Source of the DNA: a bacterium
GTDB lineage: Bacteria; Myxococcota_A; Bradymonadia; UBA7976; UBA1532
Direction: 5' to 3'
Assembly: GCA_030424955.1 (NCBI GenBank)
Contig: JAUHVS010000386.1
Location: 1 to 6,097 of the forward strand
DNA length: 6,097 nt
Position numbers and translations under genes: made by a program. Below are positions 1 to 5,167 of the stretch, in pieces. How positions within the stretch are numbered: position 1 is the first letter of the stretch; each line of letters opens with the position of its first letter. The notes under the pieces were generated by a model, which was not told the DNA's origin, made no database searches, and was given only the letters and a program-made list of their open reading frames with translations.

Positions 1-1
1 C

Positions 2-424
2 CCGCAGCTCGCCACGCGGCCGGCCGGTGGCTTCGTGGTCACCTGGTACGACACCCGCGACAACCAGGCCGAGATCTACAGCGCGGAGCTGAGCGCCCTC
101 GGCGTGCGGCAGAGCGATCTGCTGCGGATCACCCAGGACAACCGGGCGCAGACCGTGCCCGCCCTGTGCGCCACCGACGACGGCACCTTCGCGGTGGCGT
201 GGATGGATCGGCGCTCGGGTGACGACGAGATCTACGTGCAGCGCCTCGACGCGGGCGGGGTGCCCCGGGGCGCCGCGGTGCGGGTGAGCCAGGACCCGAG
301 CACGTCGTTCCTGCCGTCGGTGGCCTTCTCGGGCGAGACCTTCGGGCTGGTCTGGTACGACGGCCGCCACGGCGAGCCGGAGATCTACTTCGCCCGGGGG
401 CCGCTGGGCTGCCCGGTGGACTGA
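2..424 (+). CDS. C-terminal part of a W-x-D-x-R repeat protein, probable beta-propeller (5' end outside the window)
   Basis: The reading frame is open from position 2, so the gene enters from the left; 140 residues are visible before the TGA stop. Three copies of a repeat are seen, anchored at Trp15, Trp67 and Trp118 of the visible part (periods 52 and 51). Each has hydrophobics, W-[YM]-D-x-R, an acidic turn and then E-I-Y (VTWYDTRDNQAEIY, VAWMDRRSGDDEIY, LVWYDGRHGEPEIY). Repeats of this length with a conserved Trp and Asp usually form beta-propeller blades, and such proteins are frequent as exported proteins or lipoproteins in Myxococcota. Two Cys (56 and 137) could form a disulfide, which would fit export. 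The chain stops 19 residues after the last Trp, so the visible part is the C-terminal end of the propeller. The N-terminus, export signal and total number of blades cannot be seen. GTG at 35 is an internal codon, not a credible start. Ligand or enzymatic role unknown. Confidence 0.8.
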   Translation, partial: PQLATRPAGGFVVTWYDTRDNQAEIYSAELSALGVRQSDLLRITQDNRAQTVPALCATDDGTFAVAWMDRRSGDDEIYVQRLDAGGVPRGAAVRVSQDPSTSFLPSVAFSGETFGLVWYDGRHGEPEIYFARGPLGCPVD

Positions 425-460
425 GGGGGCCGCGAGGGGCGGCGGGCCTCGGCGCGGCCG
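425..460. terminator. Possible bidirectional terminator hairpin between convergent genes
   Basis: The 36-bp gap between two converging stop codons contains GGCCGCG (428-434) and its exact complement CGCGGCC (453-459), with a further three pairs (435-437 with 447-449) past a 3-nt bulge. Its position suits transcription termination in both directions. There is no T-tract on either strand, so it is not a canonical intrinsic terminator, and chance pairing is common at this GC content. Confidence 0.35.
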
Positions 461-1051
461 CTACTCGCTGCCGTCGTCGCCGGGCGCCCGCTCGGTGGGG
501 CTGCCGTCGTCGGGGCGCCCAGCGGCCTCGGCCTCCGCCTCGGCCTCGGCCTCGCCCGCACCGGCGGCGGTGCCGGCTGAGGCGCGCCCGCCGGGGCGCT
601 GGCGGAGGGCGGCCGCGTGGGCCGCCTCGTCGCCGCCCAGGGGCACTTCGAAGAGCACGTGCGCGCTGGGCTCGCGGACCCAGCTGGCCGCCTCGGCGGT
701 GACGCGGAAGCGGGTGCCGATGCCCTCACTGCGCTGGTCGAGGGTGCCCTTGCGGGCCAGATCGTCGTACTCGACCCGGCCGATCTTGAAGGCGCCGCGG
801 GTGGCCGACACCACCCACGCGATGTAGGCCCGGGTGCCGGGGGCGCGGCGCCACGGCTCAGGGACGCTGCGCATGGCCAGGGTGAACCGGCGGGCGCGGC
901 CGGTGACCTGCTCGACCCCCAGCTCGCCCTCGAAGGGGACGTGACCGAACTGCCCGTGCACCGGGTAGACCGTGGGCCCGCAGGCCACCGCGAACCAGAG
1001 CGGCGCGGCCAGAAAGAGCTGTCTCCAACGCACAGGCGTCGCACTCCTCAT
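461..1051 (-). CDS. Small putative lipoprotein with Ala/Glu-rich C-terminal tail
   Basis: Taken from ATG at 1051 the product is 196 residues. The N-terminus is a signal sequence: basic residues (R8, R10), a hydrophobic stretch (LFLAAPLWFAVA, 12-23), then Cys24 in AVAC-G, a fair lipobox. It is therefore probably acylated and membrane-anchored; Gly at +2 gives no clear inner-membrane retention signal. Residues 25-~150 are a compact region with alternating hydrophobic strands (FEGELGVEQVTGRARRFTLAM; later FRVTAEAASWV and HVLFEVPLGG) that I do not recognise as a known family. The last ~45 residues are low complexity, with an (EA)n run and acidic end DDGSE. No Shine-Dalgarno precedes the ATG, but AGGAG lies just inside it (1048-1044), 10 nt before an in-frame GTG at 1033. 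That start would give 190 residues and keep the whole signal peptide, so it is a real alternative. The gene is divergent from the EIIA-CBS operon and convergent with the repeat-protein gene. Function unknown. Confidence 0.75.
   Translation of the reverse strand: MRSATPVRWRQLFLAAPLWFAVACGPTVYPVHGQFGHVPFEGELGVEQVTGRARRFTLAMRSVPEPWRRAPGTRAYIAWVVSATRGAFKIGRVEYDDLARKGTLDQRSEGIGTRFRVTAEAASWVREPSAHVLFEVPLGGDEAAHAAALRQRPGGRASAGTAAGAGEAEAEAEAEAAGRPDDGSPTERAPGDDGSE
525..554. repeat. Five tandem hexanucleotide units (GCCTCS) encoding Glu-Ala repeats
   Basis: Five consecutive 6-bp units read on the plus strand: GCCTCG, GCCTCC, GCCTCG, GCCTCG, GCCTCG. They lie inside the lipoprotein gene and encode the alternating Ala-Glu run of its tail on the minus strand. 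Gain or loss of a unit keeps frame and would change tail length by two residues. Confidence 0.8.
1044..1048 (-). promoter_or_regulatory. Internal Shine-Dalgarno-like AGGAG that favours GTG 1033 as alternative start
   Basis: On the minus strand AGGAG directly follows the ATG at 1051 and stands 10 nt before in-frame GTG 1033-1031, which begins V-R-W-R-Q-L-F, a normal signal-peptide n-region. Nothing comparable precedes the ATG. It could also be coincidental coding sequence (Arg-Ser codons). Confidence 0.35.
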
Positions 1052-1126
1052 CACAGCACAGGTCAGGAGACCAGCGGGGCTGGTCCGCAGGGGCCGCCGC
1101 GCCGAGGCGCAGGGCCTGCTCCGGAC

Positions 1127-1135
1127 CATATAGCA
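1127..1135 (-). promoter_or_regulatory. Candidate extended -10 element for the lipoprotein gene
   Basis: Read on the minus strand the bases are TGC-TATATG: an extended -10 TGn followed by a hexamer matching TATAAT at four of six positions, in a short AT-rich island of a very GC-rich region. No convincing -35 lies 17 bp upstream, which extended -10 promoters can tolerate. Transcription would start about 65-70 nt before the ATG at 1051. Prediction from motif only. Confidence 0.3.
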
Positions 1136-1176
1136 CGAATCGCGGTGAGGGCCCGCTCCCTGCAGACCGGGCGCGG

Positions 1177-1216
1177 CGGCTGGCCAGCCGGCTGGCCGCG
1201 CTGGCTGCCCGGGGAG
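1177..1216. repeat. Cluster of overlapping palindromes and GCTGGC repeats in the divergent intergenic region
   Basis: Two perfect palindromes overlap: a 14-bp one (CGGCTGGCCAGCCG, 1177-1190) and a 16-bp one (GGCCAGCCGGCTGGCC, 1182-1197). GCTGGC occurs at 1179, 1191 and 1200. A further imperfect palindrome GGCTGCCCGGGGAGCC follows (1203-1216 and its flanks). The cluster lies directly upstream of the candidate -35 of the EIIA-CBS gene and on the far side of the lipoprotein promoter, a place suited to an operator. The alternative is a set of nested RNA hairpins. In such GC-rich DNA short palindromes arise by chance, but overlap of two perfect ones is less usual. Confidence 0.45.
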
Positions 1217-1221
1217 CCGGG

Positions 1222-1250
1222 TTGATTTCCCGCAGACCCATCGCCATAGT
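1222..1250 (+). promoter_or_regulatory. Candidate sigma-70 promoter for the EIIA-CBS / permease operon
   Basis: TTGATT (1222-1227) and CATAGT (1245-1250) are separated by exactly 17 bp. Each matches the housekeeping consensus at four of six positions. The predicted transcription start near 1257 leaves a leader of about 20 nt containing the ribosome binding site. It stands out in a region with few AT-rich hexamers. Not verified experimentally. Confidence 0.45.
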
Positions 1251-1265
1251 CCGCGCCCTTCGCCC

Positions 1266-1272
1266 GGGAGGT
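1266..1272 (+). promoter_or_regulatory. Ribosome binding site fixing the EIIA-CBS start at ATG 1277
   Basis: GGGAGGT ends 4 nt before ATG 1277. The in-frame GTG at 1271 lies within this motif and is therefore not the start. Confidence 0.7.
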
Positions 1273-1276
1273 GCCG

Positions 1277-2191
1277 ATGTCCACGCCTTTGCTCCCGCTC
1301 ACCGCGATCCTCCTCGACCAGCCCAGCACCAACAAGGCCGAGGTCTTGCGCGCGCTCAGCGAGGCCCTCGAGGGCGCCCTGCGCGCCGAGGGGGTGCTCG
1401 CGCCCGGTGGGGACCCGCTGCTCCTCGCCGTCCAGTCGCGGGAGGCCGACCGGGCCACCGCCTTGGGCCGCGGCTTCGCCTGCCCGCACGTGCGGCTCGA
1501 TGAGCTGTCGGCGCTGGCGGTGGGCATCGCCGTGCTCCGCACGCCCATCGAGTGGGCGCCGGGCAGCGTGGTGGAGTGGGTCGCGATGGTGGCCGCCCCC
1601 CAGGCCGAGCCGGCGGCGGCGCTGAAGACCATGGGGAAGCTCGCCGAGCTGGCCCAGGCCGTCGAGGTGCGGCCGTTCCTGCGTCAGGCCCGGGACGCCA
1701 GCGAGGTGCGGCGCTGGCTGCAGACCAAGCTGCGGGCCGACGACCGGGCGCTGACGGCGGCCGACATCATGCGGCCGTCCCTCGGGCAGATCGGGCCCGA
1801 CACGCCCGTGCCCGAGATCACCCGCCGCATGGGCGCGCTGAACCTGGACTGCGCGGGCATCACCGACGGCGACCGCCAGCTGGTGGGCCAGGTCACGGCC
1901 GACGCCCTGTTCACGCTCGGGATGCCGGACTTCTTCCGGCAGCTGAAGAGCGTGTCCTTCATCGCCCAGTACGACCCCTTCGAGAAGTACTTCCGTAAAG
2001 AGTCGGGGCTCACCGCCCGCGACGTCATGACCACCGACGTGGCGAAGGTGCCGGCGACGGCCACCATCCTCGAGATCGTGCACCTGCTCAGCGTGCGCGG
2101 TTACCCCAAGGTCTTCGTTGTCGACGAGAGCGACGGCCTGATCGGCGTCATCGACCGCATCCGCGTGGTCGACCGCCTGTTGAACCTGTAA
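1277..2191 (+). CDS. PtsN-like EIIA domain fused to a CBS-domain pair (PTS IIA-CBS regulatory protein)
   Basis: A 304-residue soluble protein. Residues ~5-150 match the nitrogen-PTS EIIA (PtsN) fold: K20-A-E-V-L-R early helix; S54-R-E...T61-x-x-G-R-G-F-A-C-P-H71, the PtsN phosphorylation motif (E. coli: TG-x-G-x-G-I-A-I-P-H) with His71 as acceptor; then L116-K-T-M-G-K-L-A-E-L-A-Q and a C-terminal helix D140-A-S-E-V-R-R-W-L. The second His of E. coli PtsN (in THLHTL) aligns with Ala115, so only one active-site His remains. Two CBS domains follow: ~157-215 (A162-D-I-M-R-P) and ~245-304 (A247-R-D-V-M-T; G287-L-I-G-V-I-D-R), which in this family bind adenine nucleotides. They are separated by an ordered-looking linker (F219-F-R-Q-L-K ... 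Y232-D-P-F-E-K-Y-F). No HPr or EI domain is present. Known: PtsN proteins act by binding partners such as K+ transport regulators according to phosphorylation state. Inferred: this protein controls the permease encoded 16 bp downstream. A direct sugar-transport role is unlikely. Confidence 0.88.
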   Translation: MSTPLLPLTAILLDQPSTNKAEVLRALSEALEGALRAEGVLAPGGDPLLLAVQSREADRATALGRGFACPHVRLDELSALAVGIAVLRTPIEWAPGSVVEWVAMVAAPQAEPAAALKTMGKLAELAQAVEVRPFLRQARDASEVRRWLQTKLRADDRALTAADIMRPSLGQIGPDTPVPEITRRMGALNLDCAGITDGDRQLVGQVTADALFTLGMPDFFRQLKSVSFIAQYDPFEKYFRKESGLTARDVMTTDVAKVPATATILEIVHLLSVRGYPKVFVVDESDGLIGVIDRIRVVDRLLNL

Positions 2192-2207
2192 GCGCGAGGG
2201 TCAGCAC

Positions 2208-3515
2208 GTGATCGGCTCCCTGGTCATCTTCGGTATCACCTACCTGTTCATCGCCACCGAGAAGCTCGACAAGACGGCGGCGGCGCTGCTCGGCGCGAGC
2301 GCGGCCATCATGCTGGGCCTGCTGCCCTACGAAGAGGCGCTGCGCGCGGTCGACCTGAACGTCATCTTCCTGCTCGTGGGCATGATGCTGGCGGTCAACA
2401 TCATGGCGGGCACGGGGCTGTTCGAGTGGATCGCGGTGCGCATCGCGCAGCGGGCCAACGGCAACGGCATGGTGATCCTGTCGGCGTTCCTGGTGGCGAC
2501 CGCCGTGCTGTCGGCCTTCCTCGACAACGTCACCACCGTGATCCTCATCGCGCCCATCACCATCCTGATCTGCGAGATCCTGGTGCTGCCGGCGATCCCG
2601 TTTTTGATCCTCGAGGCCCTGGCCAGCAACATCGGCGGGGCGGCGACGCTGGTGGGTGATCCGCCCAACGTCATCATCGCGAGCCAGACCGGCCTGAGCT
2701 TCAACCAGTTCATCGTGAACCTGGGCCCGCCGGTGCTGGTGATGCTGGTGGGCGGCGTGCTGATGGCGCGCTTCTTCTTCCGCGACCTGATGGTGGTGGA
2801 CGAGGCCAACAAGGCCCACATCCGCCGGGCGCGGCCTGAGCTGGCCATCCTGGACGCGAAGAAGCTGCGCCGCGCGCTGGCGGTGTTCGCGCTGATCCTG
2901 GTGGGCTTCTTCGCCAGCCACGCGGTGGGCATCGAGCCCGGCATCATCGCCCTGAGCGGGGCGCTGATCATGGCGCTGGTCACCCGCACCGACCTGCACC
3001 ACGCCCTCGAGAAGGTGGAGTGGAACTCGGTGTTCTTCTTCATCGGGCTGTTCATGCTCATCGGCGCGCTGGAGCACAACCACGTGTTCGAGGCGCTGGG
3101 GCACCAGATCGTGAAGTTCACGGCGGGCAACCTGCTGCTGACGGTGATGGTGGTGCTGTGGTTCAGCGCGGTGTGCTCGGCGGTGGTCGACAACATCCCG
3201 CTGGTCATCGCGATGATCCCGCTGCTCCAGCGGGCCATCATCCCCGACTTCGCCGTGCAGATGGGCCTCGAGATGGGCTCCGAGGCGCTGCGGCTGCAGG
3301 TGGCCGAGCCGCTGTACTGGTCGCTGGCCCTGGGCGCCTGCCTGGGCGGCAACGGCTCGCTCGTCGGGGCCTCGGCCAACGTGGTGGTGGCGCAGATCGC
3401 GCGGCGCAACAACTACCCGCTGACCTTCATGGCCTTCACCCGCTACGGCGCGCCCACCATGCTGGGCACCCTGGTCATCGCGAGCGGTTTCCTGTACCTG
3501 CGCTACTTCCTGTAG
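2208..3515 (+). CDS. ArsB/NhaD/P-protein-type ion permease (CitMHS-like, ion transporter superfamily)
   Basis: A 435-residue, largely hydrophobic integral membrane protein with about 10-12 predicted segments, a normal length for the family. The fold's two inverted halves are visible. Half one has F104-L-D106-N-V-T-T-V-I-L-I-A-P then S140-N-I-G-G-A-A-T-L-V-G-D-P-P-N154, a signature shared by ArsB, NhaD and the human P (OCA2) protein. Half two repeats it as V-V-D328-N-I-P-L-V-I-A and G-G-N382-G-S-L-V-G-A-S-A-N391. Asp106/Asp328 and Asn154/Asn391 sit at matching positions expected near the central ion/substrate site. A charged cytoplasmic loop (~196-222) joins the halves. The signature resembles OCA2/NhaD-like proteins, so a cation/proton antiporter or anion permease is plausible, but the substrate (Na+, arsenite, dicarboxylate, other) cannot be told; no ars gene is nearby. 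Start is GTG 2208, with GAGGG (2196-2200) 7 nt upstream. It is probably translated from the same mRNA as the EIIA-CBS gene. Confidence 0.88.
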   Translation: MIGSLVIFGITYLFIATEKLDKTAAALLGASAAIMLGLLPYEEALRAVDLNVIFLLVGMMLAVNIMAGTGLFEWIAVRIAQRANGNGMVILSAFLVATAVLSAFLDNVTTVILIAPITILICEILVLPAIPFLILEALASNIGGAATLVGDPPNVIIASQTGLSFNQFIVNLGPPVLVMLVGGVLMARFFFRDLMVVDEANKAHIRRARPELAILDAKKLRRALAVFALILVGFFASHAVGIEPGIIALSGALIMALVTRTDLHHALEKVEWNSVFFFIGLFMLIGALEHNHVFEALGHQIVKFTAGNLLLTVMVVLWFSAVCSAVVDNIPLVIAMIPLLQRAIIPDFAVQMGLEMGSEALRLQVAEPLYWSLALGACLGGNGSLVGASANVVVAQIARRNNYPLTFMAFTRYGAPTMLGTLVIASGFLYLRYFL

Positions 3516-3552
3516 CCGGCCGCGCCCCCGGGCGGCGTGCCCCGCAGCCCCC

Positions 3553-3559
3553 GAGGTGA
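3553..3559 (+). promoter_or_regulatory. Ribosome binding site that favours GTG 3565 as SDR start
   Basis: GAGGTGA is a full match to the anti-Shine-Dalgarno extension and sits 5 nt before GTG 3565. The earlier in-frame GTG at 3556 is part of this motif and has no site of its own. Confidence 0.6.
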
Positions 3560-3564
3560 TCCCC

Positions 3565-5130
3565 GTGGATGACGCCGCCGCCCCGCCCGCCCTCTCCATC
3601 GCCGATCGGCTCGCCGACGCCACCGACCTGTTGGAGGCGGTGCGCGCCAACCGTGGGCTGCTCGCCGACGTGGATCCCGATCTGCGCGCCCGCTTCCTCA
3701 TCGCCGCGGGGCAGGTCTCGCGGCCCGACCGCACGGCGCGCAAGGCCCTGGCGCGGGCGAAGCTGCGGGGCGAGAAGCGCGCCCGCAAGGCCGACGACCA
3801 GGCGCTGCTCGACCAGACGGGCATCCGCCAGCTGCGGGCGAACCCCATCTTCGAGACGCCCCGGCACCAGGCCCGGCTGACGGGCGCCGCCCCCGTCGGC
3901 CAGCTCCCCGATCCGCAGGCGGCCGAGGCCGCCGAGCCCCACGGGGCCGAGCCCGCGGGCGCCCCGCCCCCGGTGGGCGAGGTGAGCGAGCCCCGGCTCT
4001 GCTACGTGTGCCGGGCCCCCTACACCCAGGTGCACGGCTTCTACGACCAGCTCTGCGTGCCCTGCGGCGACTTCAACTTCAGCAAGCGCAGCCCCCACGC
4101 CGATCTGCGCGGCCGCGTCGCCCTGGTGACCGGCGCGCGGGTCAAGATCGGCTACCAGGCCGCGATCCTGCTGCTGCGCTCGGGCTGCCAGGTCATCTGC
4201 GTGACCCGCTTCCCGAAAGACGCCGCCCGCCGCTACGCCGCCGAGGCCGACTTCGGCGACTGGGGCCACCGCCTGCAGATCTACGGGGTGGATCTGCGGC
4301 ACACGCCCAGCGTCGAGGCCCTGTGCCGCAGCCTGCTCAAGTCCTTGGATCGCTTGGACTATCTCATCAACAACGCCTGCCAGACCGTGCGGCGGCCGCC
4401 GGGCTTCTACGCGCACCTGATGCCGCTGGAGCTCGAGGCCGGCCAGCTCAGCGAGGCGGCGCAGGGGCTGCTGCGCGATCACCGCGAGGCCACGCCGGGC
4501 GAGGGGGCGCTGGTGCTGGGCGAGGGGGACGCCTCGGCGGCGCTGAGCCAGTTTGAGCTGGTGGCCGGCGACTCAGATCGCGGCAGCCACCTGTTCCCCG
4601 AGGGTGAGCTGGACGCCGATCTGCAGCAGGTGGATCTGCGCGAGGTGAACAGCTGGCGGCTGAAGCTGGCGGACGTGTCGGCGGTGGAGCTGCTGGAGGT
4701 GCAGCTGGTCAACGCGGTGGCGCCCTTCATCCTCAACGCCCGGCTCAAGCCGCTCATGCAGGCCGTGCCCACCAACGACGCGCACATCGTCAACGTGTCG
4801 GCGATGGAGGGGCAGTTCTACCGGATCTTCAAGACCGACCGGCACCCGCACACCAACATGGCCAAGGCGGCGCTCAACATGCTGACCCGCACCTCGGCCA
4901 TGGACTACGTGGAGGACGGCATCCACATGAACAGCGTGGACACCGGCTGGGTGACCGACGAGGACCCGGCGGCCCACGCCGAGATCAAGCGCACGATGCA
5001 CCGCTTCCACCCGCCGCTGGACATCGTGGACGGGGCCGCGCGCATCGTCGCGCCCATCTTCGATGGCCTCGCGACGGGCGAGCCGGTGTGGGGTCAGTTC
5101 TTGAAGGACTACGTGCCCACCGACTGGTAG
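3565..5130 (+). CDS. Divergent short-chain dehydrogenase/reductase with N-terminal zinc-ribbon-like module
   Basis: From GTG 3565 the protein has 521 residues, about twice a classical SDR; GTG 3556 would add three. Residues 1-~95 are helical, with a very basic stretch (R53-R74). Residues ~107-142 are Pro/Ala-rich linker. C146-Y-V-C149 and C164-V-P-C167 form a likely Zn-binding knuckle pair, followed directly by the Rossmann domain (R184-V-A-L-V-T-G190-A-R-V-K194-I-G196-Y). Lys194 replaces the usual Gly/Ala of TGxxxGxG. D243-L-R fits the adenine-contacting Asp; N269-N-A-C replaces NNAG; N383 fits the structural Asn; S412 the catalytic Ser. The YxxxK position reads T430-N-M-A-K434, so the Tyr is absent although Lys is kept; V458-D-T-G replaces V-x-P-G. 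About 75 extra residues (~295-370), rich in Gly, Ala, Glu and Leu, are inserted before the dimer helix. I recall this motif set as a conserved uncharacterised SDR subfamily rather than a decayed gene; the intact frame supports that. Cofactor, substrate and any link to the upstream permease are unknown. Confidence 0.82.
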   Translation: MDDAAAPPALSIADRLADATDLLEAVRANRGLLADVDPDLRARFLIAAGQVSRPDRTARKALARAKLRGEKRARKADDQALLDQTGIRQLRANPIFETPRHQARLTGAAPVGQLPDPQAAEAAEPHGAEPAGAPPPVGEVSEPRLCYVCRAPYTQVHGFYDQLCVPCGDFNFSKRSPHADLRGRVALVTGARVKIGYQAAILLLRSGCQVICVTRFPKDAARRYAAEADFGDWGHRLQIYGVDLRHTPSVEALCRSLLKSLDRLDYLINNACQTVRRPPGFYAHLMPLELEAGQLSEAAQGLLRDHREATPGEGALVLGEGDASAALSQFELVAGDSDRGSHLFPEGELDADLQQVDLREVNSWRLKLADVSAVELLEVQLVNAVAPFILNARLKPLMQAVPTNDAHIVNVSAMEGQFYRIFKTDRHPHTNMAKAALNMLTRTSAMDYVEDGIHMNSVDTGWVTDEDPAAHAEIKRTMHRFHPPLDIVDGAARIVAPIFDGLATGEPVWGQFLKDYVPTDW

Positions 5131-5167
5131 GCGGGCGGGGGGCCCAGGGCGGGCCCCACCGGGGCGG
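5131..5167. terminator. Stem-loop between convergent SDR and beta-barrel genes, possible bidirectional terminator
   Basis: GGGGCCC (5139-5145) and GGGCCCC (5151-5157) form a perfect 7-bp stem with a 5-nt loop, 8 bp after one stop codon and 10 bp from the other. Position and strength suit termination from both sides. No run of T follows on either strand, so it is not a canonical intrinsic terminator. Confidence 0.45.

Noticed and set aside
1129..1134. TATAGC as a plus-strand -10 box for the EIIA-CBS gene
   Set aside because: It is ~145 bp from the start codon with no -35 at proper spacing; the pair at 1222-1250 fits better.
617..1225. A 202-codon plus-strand open frame across the lipoprotein gene
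   Set aside because: Composition is that of a shadow frame, no ribosome binding site, and it is antisense to a gene with a convincing signal peptide.
1052..1276. A tRNA, small RNA or riboswitch in the largest non-coding gap
   Set aside because: No cloverleaf, T-loop sequence or known aptamer core was seen; only palindromes and promoter-like motifs could be supported.
461..2083. A 540-codon minus-strand open frame running through the lipoprotein gene and antisense to the EIIA-CBS gene
   Set aside because: Only the last 196 codons look like a protein (signal peptide, lipobox). The upstream part is His/Arg/Gly-rich shadow translation opposite a recognisable EIIA-CBS gene, and high GC removes stop codons.
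3516..3564. Possible terminator separating the permease and the SDR
   Set aside because: The GC-rich 49-bp gap only forms very short or tight-looped stems with no T-tract, so I see no support for a transcript end there.
2148..3848. A 566-codon minus-strand open frame
   Set aside because: It lies antisense to the permease and the start of the SDR; its translation is a low-complexity His/Gln/Arg/Asp mixture, typical of a GC-rich shadow frame.
3475..4482. A 335-codon minus-strand open frame opposite the SDR
   Set aside because: No recognisable motif. The plus-strand SDR has clear family motifs over the same bases.
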